NCBI GenBank assembly: GCA_947462525.1
Contig: CANHPK010000171.1
Span: 1-5,016 of the forward strand
From: Roseiflexaceae bacterium
Lineage (GTDB): Bacteria; Chloroflexota; Chloroflexia; Chloroflexales; Roseiflexaceae
Length of the DNA: 5,016 bases
Direction: 5' to 3'
The notes under the pieces were generated by a model that saw only the letters and a program-made list of their open reading frames with translations, searched no databases and was not told where the DNA came from. Positions 1-5,016 of the stretch are shown here, piece by piece; positions within the stretch are counted from its first letter, which is position 1, and each line of letters begins with the position of its first letter. Position numbers and translations under genes: made by a program.

Positions 1-1538
1 CGGCCTTCGATTTTTTGGGCCCAGTCGACGATTTGTTGGACCTCGCTGCTCGAGTCGTAGAGCTGGCGGAACTCGGCGGTCTTGAGCTCTTCGGGCTTGG
101 CGAGGGCGTCTTTGAGGGTCAAATTGGGATTGGTGGGGATGAGTTTGGCAATCCGGTCGACCTCGTTGAGGGGGATGTCGAGGGCGCGGCCGACGTCACG
201 GATCGCGGCTTTGGCTCCAAGGGTGCCGTAGGTGACGATCTGGGCAGTGTTTTCGCGGCCGTATTTGTTGGCGATGTAATCGATGATTTCGCCACGGCGG
301 CTATCGGCGAAATCGACGTCGATGTCGGGCATCTCGAGGCGTTCACGCGACAGGAAGCGCTCGAACAACATGCGATTGGTAATCGGGTCGACGTCAGTCA
401 CACCCAGACTGTACAGCACCAGTGATGCGCCGGCCGAACCACGCGGCAGACAGGGGATGTTGCGCGAGCGTGCGTACGAGATGTAGTCCCAGACAATCAG
501 AATGTAATCGGGGAACCCCGTCGCATTGATGACATCGAGTTCGTAGTCGAGGCGCTCGGGATAGCCCGGCGGGATCATACCATTGAAGCGCTTGGTGAGG
601 CCTTCGTAGCTCACATGGCGCAGGTACGAGGCAGCGTCGAAGCCAGCGGGGATGTCGAACACAGGCAGCTCGACGCGGCCGAAGTCGAGTTTGAGGTTGA
701 CCATGTCGGCAATGCGCCGGGTGTTGTCGATGGGGGCTGTGCCGTAGTGTTTGAAGCGCTTGTAGACGTCGTCGGCCGAGAGGATGTGGTAGCTCTCGTC
801 CATGTCGTATTTTTTGGAGCAGAGCTCCTGCAGGGTCATGTTGAAGCCCATGGCCATGATCATGCGATGGGCATCGAGGTCTTGGGCCCGCACGAAGTGG
901 CTGTCGCAGGTCGCCACCAGGGGAATCCCCAGCTCAGCGCCGATTTTGACCAGTTCGTCGTTGACCTCTACCAGTTCGGGGGCGTTTTCGTGGAGCTGGA
1001 GCTCGAGGTAATAGCGGTCGGGACCGAGCAGATCGCGGAACCATGCGGCCGACGCGCGGGCTTTGTCGGGCTGCTTGTTCATGATGTGCTGGGCGACTTC
1101 GCCTGCGAGACACGCCGAGGTAACGACCAGGCCTTCGTGGTATTGCTCGAGCAGTTCGCGGTCGATGCGCGGCCGTGCAAAGATACCCTTGCTGCCCATC
1201 CCCTCGAGGTGGGCGCGGGTCGTCAGCTTGACGAGGTTTTGGTAGCCGGTGTAGTTGGTGGCCAGCGTCAACAGGTGGTGATAGTTTTTGCCGCCGCGCT
1301 GGGTGGCGTCGCCGCGCCCACCGGGTGACATGTATGCCTCGAGGCCGATGATGGGCTTGACGTTGGCCTTTTTGGCGGCGTTGTAGAAATCTATCGCACC
1401 GTACATGACGCCGTGGTCGGTCATGGCGATGCTGTCCATATTGAGTTCGGCGGCGCGTTCGACGATGCCCTTGATGGTGGCATAGCCGTCGAGCAGGCTG
1501 TATTCGGAGTGCACGTGCAGGTGGACAAAATCGTTCAT
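1..1538 (-). CDS. dnaE: DNA polymerase III subunit alpha, N-terminal 512 residues (partial at left edge)
   Basis: Catalytic subunit of the replicative DNA polymerase, acting at the fork in the cytoplasm. The frame is open from the ATG at 1538-1536 to the window edge; the family is usually about 1100-1200 residues, so roughly half is visible. It opens with a PHP domain (about residues 1-280): HLHVHSEYSLLDG (6-18), TDHG (40-43), GLEAY (65-69), YHHL (86-89), SACLAGE (141-147) and CDSHF (211-215). The nine usual metal ligands all appear present (H8, H10, D17, H42, E67, H88, C143, D212, H214), as in DnaE proteins with PHP exonuclease activity. The palm follows: PRGSAGASLVLY (365-376), then PDIDVDF (404-410) with two catalytic aspartates, D405 and D407, equivalent to E. 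coli D401 and D403. The third catalytic Asp, the fingers and the clamp-binding region lie outside the window. The first HLH motif begins at residue 6, which fixes the start; no clear Shine-Dalgarno precedes it, but a strong promoter does. It is divergent from the SRAP gene. The family is certain; DnaE1 rather than a DnaE2/ImuC-type paralogue is likely but not proven. Confidence 0.96.
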   Translation of the reverse strand, partial: MNDFVHLHVHSEYSLLDGYATIKGIVERAAELNMDSIAMTDHGVMYGAIDFYNAAKKANVKPIIGLEAYMSPGGRGDATQRGGKNYHHLLTLATNYTGYQNLVKLTTRAHLEGMGSKGIFARPRIDRELLEQYHEGLVVTSACLAGEVAQHIMNKQPDKARASAAWFRDLLGPDRYYLELQLHENAPELVEVNDELVKIGAELGIPLVATCDSHFVRAQDLDAHRMIMAMGFNMTLQELCSKKYDMDESYHILSADDVYKRFKHYGTAPIDNTRRIADMVNLKLDFGRVELPVFDIPAGFDAASYLRHVSYEGLTKRFNGMIPPGYPERLDYELDVINATGFPDYILIVWDYISYARSRNIPCLPRGSAGASLVLYSLGVTDVDPITNRMLFERFLSRERLEMPDIDVDFADSRRGEIIDYIANKYGRENTAQIVTYGTLGAKAAIRDVGRALDIPLNEVDRIAKLIPTNPNLTLKDALAKPEELKTAEFRQLYDSSSEVQQIVDWAQKIEG

Positions 1539-1557
1539 GGGTGTACCATTGTGCTAG

Positions 1558-1571
1558 GTCGCTACGGCGAC
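1558..1571 (-). promoter_or_regulatory. Small hairpin in the dnaE 5' leader
   Basis: A perfect 5-bp inverted repeat, GTCGC and GCGAC around a 4-base loop, lies in the predicted dnaE leader about 20 bases before the ATG. It overlaps a second self-complementary stretch, CGGCGACGCCG (1565-1575), so two alternative foldings exist. A role in translation is only a guess; in GC-rich DNA such short stems arise by chance. Confidence 0.3.
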
Positions 1572-1586
1572 GCCGAGGGTAACTGT

Positions 1587-1615
1587 AGTATAGCAGAAAA
1601 CGCGGTTGGTGTAAA
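1587..1615 (-). promoter_or_regulatory. Sigma70-type promoter of dnaE
   Basis: Read on the - strand, TTTACA (1615-1610) matches the -35 consensus at five of six positions. TATACT (1592-1587) matches the -10 consensus at five of six. The spacer is exactly 17 bases, and a TG one base upstream of the -10 gives an extended -10 element. Transcription would start near 1580, leaving a leader of about 42 bases before the dnaE ATG. The promoter stands out as an AT-rich island in GC-rich DNA and faces the only gene it could serve. Confidence 0.82.
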
Positions 1616-1617
1616 GT

Positions 1618-1637
1618 CTTTTTGACGCATCAGAAAG
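1618..1637. repeat. Imperfect 8-bp inverted repeat next to the dnaE -35 box
   Basis: CTTTTTGA (1618-1625) and TCAGAAAG (1630-1637) are inverted repeats, with one mismatch, around the 4-base spacer CGCA. The repeat sits immediately upstream of the dnaE -35 element, about -38 to -57 from the predicted start. That is where an activator site or an AT-rich UP-like element would lie, and it is also upstream of the divergent SRAP gene. Two-fold symmetry with half-sites about 12 bases centre to centre fits a dimeric DNA-binding protein. The regulator is unknown. It does not match the E. coli (CTGT-N8-ACAG) or Gram-positive (GAAC-N4-GTTC) LexA boxes. Confidence 0.4.
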
Positions 1638-1648
1638 CCAAAAACCGC

Positions 1649-1663
1649 ACATTCACATAATGT
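1649..1663. repeat. Perfect inverted repeat ACATT-N5-AATGT in the divergent intergenic region
   Basis: The arms ACATT (1649-1653) and AATGT (1659-1663) are exact reverse complements around five bases. The repeat lies 43 bases upstream of the SRAP ATG and contains CATAAT (1656-1661), which could be a -10 box for that gene. No good -35 sits 16-18 bases before it; the nearest TTGACG (1622-1627) is 28 bases away. If CATAAT is the -10, a protein bound to the repeat would block the SRAP promoter. This is a candidate operator only. Confidence 0.3.
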
Positions 1664-1694
1664 ACGCTGGTGGGGATTGATGGGAGTGGAGCAG

Positions 1695-1700
1695 AAGGAG
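1695..1700 (+). promoter_or_regulatory. Ribosome binding site deciding the SRAP gene start
   Basis: AAGGAG, a strong Shine-Dalgarno sequence, lies six bases before the ATG at 1707. It selects this ATG over the in-frame TTG (1677) and ATG (1680) upstream, and so places cysteine at residue 2, as the SRAP mechanism requires. The upstream starts would bury that cysteine and would have this site inside the coding region. Confidence 0.85.
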
Positions 1701-1706
1701 CGCGCG

Positions 1707-2237
1707 ATGTGTGGAGCTGCCCGATTCCGCTGGAAGGACTTGCTCGATCCGCTGATTGCCAAAGGCATCCCCATCGGTCCGCAACCCAAACCCACGCAAG
1801 AACCGAGCGCGACGAGTGCTGATACGGATACGCTGTACGAATCGCGCTACTGGTCCGGTGAGCCGATTTTGCCGGTGGTGCACAACGGCGTGCTCGCGCT
1901 GTGTCGGTGGGGGAACCGCAACGAAACGCGTGCATATCCACCGAGCGGGTGGGCCAAACACGAGAGTTATGCGGCAGGGGTCTGGGATCGGTACCAGCCG
2001 ACGATGGTGACAGTCCCGCTCGTGGCGGGCTACGAAAAAGGGGTGTGGTACGGGATCGACCATGGAGTGCGTGGGCTGGTGGTCGGTGCAGGTGCCGATC
2101 AGCGCGTCTACATGCTGACCACTGCTGCTGACGCGGCCTACGCACAGTTGACAGACCATGACCGTATGCCGTGGCTGATCGATCAGACGGTGGTCGTGCC
2201 GCATGCAGGGAGCCGCAGTCAGCTCCGCTTATGGTGA
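1707..2237 (+). CDS. Short divergent SRAP-domain protein (YedK/HMCES-like abasic-site DNA-protein crosslinker)
   Basis: A protein of 176 residues, shorter than typical YedK (about 220). SRAP proteins bind abasic sites in single-stranded DNA and, in known members, form a stable thiazolidine crosslink through Cys2 after Met1 is removed. The start reads MCGAARF, the family's MCGRF-like opening with Cys at 2. Next, PILPVVHNG (53-61) followed by CRWGN (66-70) resembles the PTQ...V/RWG region. GYEKGVWY (108-115) fits the GFYEW motif, with E110 as the active-site Glu. MLTTAADA (136-143) and DHDRMPWLI (150-158) fit the ILTTEAN and HDRMPVI motifs, with H151 as the active-site His. The NARAET segment is not recognisable; its best counterpart is around WAKHES (82-87), so the conserved Asn may be absent. 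The WG-to-Glu loop is compact and the C-terminal region is short. It starts divergently from dnaE and its last nine bases overlap the kinase gene tail to tail. Family membership is inferred from these motifs; activity of this short variant is untested. The old family name, SOS response-associated peptidase, should not be read as evidence of SOS control: no LexA box is visible. Confidence 0.82.
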   Translation: MCGAARFRWKDLLDPLIAKGIPIGPQPKPTQEPSATSADTDTLYESRYWSGEPILPVVHNGVLALCRWGNRNETRAYPPSGWAKHESYAAGVWDRYQPTMVTVPLVAGYEKGVWYGIDHGVRGLVVGAGADQRVYMLTTAADAAYAQLTDHDRMPWLIDQTVVVPHAGSRSQLRLW

Positions 2238-3797
2238 GCGGGTGAGGGTGACGGTGATGCGGCCGCGGTAGCGACTACTGCCGTCGGTGTTGGTGGCGAC
2301 GTGTTCTGGGGGGGCGCCGAGGAAGCTCGGCGTGCCGAGTTGGGTCCACTCGGCACCGTAGGTGTCGGTGAGGTGTGCACTCAGGGCGTTCTGGAACGAC
2401 GCATCGAGCGTGACATCAGAGGGGACATTGACCTCGAGGAGCACGCTGATGGTCTGGGCGTCGGCCTGCCAGGGTTGCCAATTGGTGCCGCCGTTGCTGA
2501 GGACCAACATCGCGACACAGAGGATGACGGCTACCACAAAGGCAAAGACGCGCCAGCGGGTCTGCGGGGCAATGACGATGGCTGCGTGCTCCATCGTGAC
2601 CGAGCGTTCGCTGCTGCGGTCGATATCGGCTGCGGCGGCTTCGATGTGTTGGGCAAAGGCGAAATCGAGCTCGTGCGTCTGGATGGGATTGTCATCGGGG
2701 TCGGTGATGACGGTGGTGATATAGGCTGCGCTGATGTCGTCGGTGAGGAGCGTTGCAGGGGCAGCGACGACGGGAGCACTCGCCGAGGCGAGGTACTCGG
2801 GCTCGGTAGGCAAAAACAACGGTGCCGACATCGGAGCGATGGGGGTGTTGGGGAGTGTGAGCGGGGTAGATGCGACGGTGGGGATGGGCGATGTCGCGCC
2901 GAGAATGGCGAACTGGACCGTCTCGTCGCCGCGCAAGACCGTGCGTATTGAGTCGCGCATCTCGAGGATGCTGGTGAACCGGTCGGTGGGGGCGAGCTGC
3001 AGCGCGGTCGAAAGAATGGCTGCGGTATTGGCAGATACCCCTGGCACCAGCTCGCGGATGGGGGTATAGGTAAACGGCTTGTGGCCACGCGGGTCGCGCC
3101 CGCTGAGCAGGTGGTGCATGGTAGCGCCGAGGGCATAGATATCGGCAGATGGCGAGATGTCGCCGCGATACTGCTCGGGTGGGGCATAGCCTGGCGTCCC
3201 CATGATGTTGCCGCGCTGGCTGTTGGTGAAGCGGGCGATGCCGAAGTCGATCATCGTGACCGTGCCGTCCGAGTCGTACATGATGTTGGACGGCTTGACG
3301 TCGCGGAAGATGACCGGGTTGGCCTGGTTGTGCAGATAGTGCAGGATATCGCAGACTTGATTGGCGATGCTCAACACGGTCGATTCGTCGAGCATGCCGC
3401 GTTGACGCAGGATGTCTTCGAGATCGGTGCCACGGACGTAGTCCATGACGATGTAGACGCGGCCGTTGTCGATGATACAGCTATAAAAGCGCGGAATCCC
3501 CGGGTGTGCGAGGGTCGCGAGCAGTCGTGCTTCGATGGCACAGCGTTGGAATGCCTCGACCGTGCGTTCAGGATCGAGCGGCAGCATGATTTCTTTAATT
3601 GCATAGGTGCGATGCGTGCTGTCGTCGATTGCTTCGAAGATGACCGCTTGGCCGCCGGTCTTGATGAGGCGTGTCAGCGAGTAGCGCACCGCACCGTCGA
3701 CGAACGAAAGGGCATGCCCACAAAAACGGCACGTGTCGGCACGACGCGGATTGATGCGTCGGCAACTCGGGCAGAGGATGTCGGAACGGCTGGTCAT
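2229..3797 (-). CDS. Zinc-ribbon, membrane-anchored Ser/Thr protein kinase (Hanks type)
   Basis: A 522-residue receptor-like kinase that would phosphorylate Ser/Thr of cytoplasmic proteins. A zinc ribbon opens it: C9-x2-C12 and C23-x2-C26. The kinase domain (about 38-290) shows a glycine loop TGGQAV (47-52), the VAIK-type lysine K68 (AIKE), likely alpha-C glutamate E89, catalytic loop FRDVKPSN (164-171) with D166, K168 and N171, DFG at 184-186, and GTPGYAPPEQ (200-209) as P+1/APE-like segment. HRD is FRD, a variant found in other active bacterial kinases. A Pro/Ala/Thr-rich linker (about 300-350) and an acidic stretch follow. One hydrophobic helix (416-433), preceded by Arg414 and Arg416, is the membrane anchor. 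The outer part (434-522) has alternating strand-like segments and matches no domain I recognise; PASTA repeats are absent. The ATG at 3797 is chosen because it just precedes the zinc ribbon and follows GAGG at nine bases. The frame stays open a further 74 codons upstream, but that stretch overlaps the methyltransferase gene and is low-complexity. The gene lies 19 bases after the methyltransferase stop, so an operon is likely. Its signal and substrates are unknown. Confidence 0.93.
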   Translation of the reverse strand: MTSRSDILCPSCRRINPRRADTCRFCGHALSFVDGAVRYSLTRLIKTGGQAVIFEAIDDSTHRTYAIKEIMLPLDPERTVEAFQRCAIEARLLATLAHPGIPRFYSCIIDNGRVYIVMDYVRGTDLEDILRQRGMLDESTVLSIANQVCDILHYLHNQANPVIFRDVKPSNIMYDSDGTVTMIDFGIARFTNSQRGNIMGTPGYAPPEQYRGDISPSADIYALGATMHHLLSGRDPRGHKPFTYTPIRELVPGVSANTAAILSTALQLAPTDRFTSILEMRDSIRTVLRGDETVQFAILGATSPIPTVASTPLTLPNTPIAPMSAPLFLPTEPEYLASASAPVVAAPATLLTDDISAAYITTVITDPDDNPIQTHELDFAFAQHIEAAAADIDRSSERSVTMEHAAIVIAPQTRWRVFAFVVAVILCVAMLVLSNGGTNWQPWQADAQTISVLLEVNVPSDVTLDASFQNALSAHLTDTYGAEWTQLGTPSFLGAPPEHVATNTDGSSRYRGRITVTLTRSP

Positions 3798-3806
3798 GCC
3801 AGGATG

Positions 3807-3810
3807 CCTC
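3807..3810 (-). promoter_or_regulatory. Weak ribosome binding site of the kinase gene
   Basis: GAGG on the - strand, nine bases before the ATG at 3797 and inside the 19-base gap after the methyltransferase stop. It is short and slightly far, but it is the only purine-rich Shine-Dalgarno-like stretch there and supports the start at the zinc ribbon. No promoter is evident in the gap, which fits co-transcription with the upstream gene. Confidence 0.5.
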
Positions 3811-3816
3811 GATGTC

Positions 3817-5016
3817 TCAGGAACGGCGGTCGAAAATCGCCAGCGTCTCGAAGTGCGGGGTCTGCGGGAACATGTCGTAGCCGATGAGTGAGGTGAGATT
3901 GTAGCCCTCGGCGAGGAGTTTGGCATCCTCGATTTGGGACAACGGATTGCACGACACATAGACGACACGTTGCGGCCGGTGACGGAGAATTTCTTTACAG
4001 ACGGGAGCACCCAAACCAACCCTCGGTGGGTCTACGACCATTGTATCAAATGTGCGGTTGGTATTTCTTAAGAATTCAGCCACATCGGCGACTTCGGCAG
4101 TGACATTGGTGTGGTGGTTGGTTTGGATATTTGCCTGGCAGAGGTCGATACTCTCGGCGAATGATTCGACACAATGGACAGACTGGGCGGTTGCGGCGAG
4201 ATGGAGGGCGATAGTGCCAACGCCACCATACAGGTCGGCGACGTGTTGGCCGGCAGGTACAGCAGCACCGATGTGGGCGAGCATGTCATCGAGCAAATAG
4301 ACGTTGTTTTGGAAGAACGTATTGGGGCCAATGTGTAAGGTATTTGCACCGATGCGCATGGGCAACAGCGGTGAGCCCCAGTGTTTGTAGGGGGTCCCAA
4401 ACGAGACATCGGCGGGTGAGTCGTTGCGCAGCCAATGGATGCCGACGATGGCTGGATTGGCCAGGGCTGCCTGGGCGACGGATGCAATGGCTCCCTCGGC
4501 GTTGTCGTCGGGTGCAGAGGTGATGAAGGCAAGCATGTAGCGGTCATCGGGGCTGCGGCGGACGACGATATAGCGCAGGATGCCTTCGTGGCTCCGCAGA
4601 TTGTAATCGGGGACGCCGGCGGCGATGAGTTGTTGCCAGATGGCGTGCGCAATGGCAAATGCGTCGGTGGGAATGAGATGGCAGGTCGTCAGGTCAATGA
4701 TGTAGTTAAACTTGCCCCCGCGGCGCAGTCCGAAGCGCCCTTTGCTGGCGATGAAATCCATGCGGGTGCGGTAGTGCAACGGGTCAGGGGATGCAACGAC
4801 GGTTGGGGTGGGGATGCTACCGGGCAGGGTATCAGCCCAGAGGGCGATGAGGGCCTGGGTTTTGGCGGCGATTTGGTCGGGGTAGCTGATATCTTGGAAG
4901 GTGCACCCACCGCACATGTCGCTCGGTGGCGCATGTGGGCAGAGCGGGGTGATTTTGACGGCGTTTTTCGCATGGAGGATGATTTCGCGGCGGAACAATT
5001 TGGGTGTCAGCATAAC
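3817..5016 (-). CDS. 23S rRNA (uracil-5)-methyltransferase family protein, RlmD/TrmA type (possibly partial at right edge)
   Basis: An S-adenosylmethionine-dependent enzyme that puts a methyl group on C5 of a uridine in RNA. Numbering is from the ATG at 5013. The Fe-S cysteines are C25, C34 and C37 (CGGC 34-37), with C111 in TTCHLIP, the RlmD/RumA pattern. TFFQNN (232-237) supplies the SAM-binding Gln. ADLYGGVGT (259-267) is the SAM glycine loop. VVDPPRVGL (326-334) is motif IV. YVSCNP (352-357) holds the catalytic nucleophile C355, and HFETLAIF (387-394) holds the general base E389. The catalytic set is complete, so the enzyme should be active. A TRAM RNA-binding domain normally precedes the cluster, but only about 24 residues come before C25 here. 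The frame is still open at the window edge (the preceding codon is GTT), so the true start may lie outside. Either the TRAM domain is off-window or this is a TRAM-less form. The substrate (23S rRNA U747, U1939 or tRNA U54) cannot be told from this sequence, so no symbol is given. It is the first visible gene of a likely two-gene operon with the kinase. Confidence 0.94.
   Translation of the reverse strand, partial: VMLTPKLFRREIILHAKNAVKITPLCPHAPPSDMCGGCTFQDISYPDQIAAKTQALIALWADTLPGSIPTPTVVASPDPLHYRTRMDFIASKGRFGLRRGGKFNYIIDLTTCHLIPTDAFAIAHAIWQQLIAAGVPDYNLRSHEGILRYIVVRRSPDDRYMLAFITSAPDDNAEGAIASVAQAALANPAIVGIHWLRNDSPADVSFGTPYKHWGSPLLPMRIGANTLHIGPNTFFQNNVYLLDDMLAHIGAAVPAGQHVADLYGGVGTIALHLAATAQSVHCVESFAESIDLCQANIQTNHHTNVTAEVADVAEFLRNTNRTFDTMVVDPPRVGLGAPVCKEILRHRPQRVVYVSCNPLSQIEDAKLLAEGYNLTSLIGYDMFPQTPHFETLAIFDRRS

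Noticed and set aside
615..1328. A 237-codon open frame on the + strand inside dnaE
   Set aside because: It is antisense to the conserved PHP and palm coding sequence. Its composition (rich in V, G, E, D and A) is what the reverse strand of GC-rich coding DNA gives, and no domain is recognisable.
1622..1661. TTGACG (1622-1627) with CATAAT (1656-1661) as a SRAP promoter
   Set aside because: The spacing is 28 bases, far from the usual 16-18, so the two boxes cannot form one sigma70 promoter.
1677..1706. A ten-codon upstream start of the SRAP gene at TTG 1677 or ATG 1680
   Set aside because: The strong AAGGAG lies inside this stretch and points to the ATG at 1707. The SRAP mechanism needs cysteine at position 2, which only that start gives.
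1539..1706. A LexA (SOS) box between dnaE and the SRAP gene
   Set aside because: Neither CTGT-N8-ACAG nor GAAC-N4-GTTC is present, so the SOS link in the family name is not supported here.
1653..2204. A 183-codon open frame on the - strand opposite the SRAP gene
   Set aside because: It is antisense to the SRAP motifs, has no recognisable domain or ribosome binding site, and would cross the dnaE upstream region.
2265..2281. A 7-bp hairpin (GCGGTAG, loop CGA, CTACTGC) 28 bases after the SRAP stop, considered as a terminator
   Set aside because: No U-run follows it, one pair is G-U, and it lies within the kinase coding sequence.
2301..2951. A 216-codon open frame on the + strand opposite the kinase C-terminal half
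   Set aside because: Its protein is G/D/E/R-rich shadow sequence with no motif; the kinase frame on the other strand explains the region.
3081..3887. A 268-codon open frame on the + strand opposite the kinase
   Set aside because: It mirrors the kinase catalytic domain, with low-complexity V/D/A/R-rich protein and no recognisable domain. It even runs into the methyltransferase gene end.
3798..4019. A 74-codon in-frame N-terminal extension of the kinase
   Set aside because: It overlaps the methyltransferase gene in another frame, is Ser/Arg/Pro-rich without structure, and an ATG with a Shine-Dalgarno-like GAGG sits right before the zinc ribbon.

Overview
The window holds four protein genes packed almost without gaps: one on the + strand, three on the - strand, two of which run off the window edges. 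The DNA is GC-rich. The gene types (replicative DnaE with a full PHP metal site, a zinc-ribbon membrane Ser/Thr kinase, an Fe-S m5U methyltransferase) suggest a free-living bacterium. The style resembles Chloroflexota, but this is an impression, not a demonstration, because no phylogenetic marker is complete here.

Layout. Positions 1-1538 (-) carry the N-terminal 512 residues of the DNA polymerase III alpha subunit, continuing beyond the left edge. Positions 1539-1706 are a 168-base divergent intergenic region. It has a strong sigma70-type promoter for dnaE, two inverted repeats, and a good ribosome binding site for the + strand gene. Positions 1707-2237 (+) encode a short, divergent SRAP-domain (YedK/HMCES-like) protein, with Cys at position 2 and the expected Glu and His. 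Positions 2229-3797 (-) encode a receptor-type Ser/Thr protein kinase: N-terminal zinc ribbon, Hanks-type kinase domain, Pro/Ala/Thr-rich linker, one transmembrane helix and a small extracytoplasmic domain. Its end overlaps the end of the SRAP gene by 9 bases, tail to tail. Positions 3817-5016 (-) encode an RlmD/TrmA-type RNA m5U methyltransferase, 19 bases upstream of the kinase and probably co-transcribed with it. Its true start may lie outside the window.

How the genes work together. DnaE (genome replication) and the SRAP protein (a family that crosslinks to abasic sites in single-stranded DNA, a lesion met by replication forks) start divergently from one short control region, so replication-linked co-regulation is plausible but unproven. 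The methyltransferase-kinase pair looks like an operon of convenience. I see no mobile element, CRISPR array, tRNA, rRNA or convincing terminator. The window is mostly housekeeping; the least ordinary items are the divergent SRAP protein, the inverted repeats at the dnaE promoter, and the unrecognised outer domain of the kinase.
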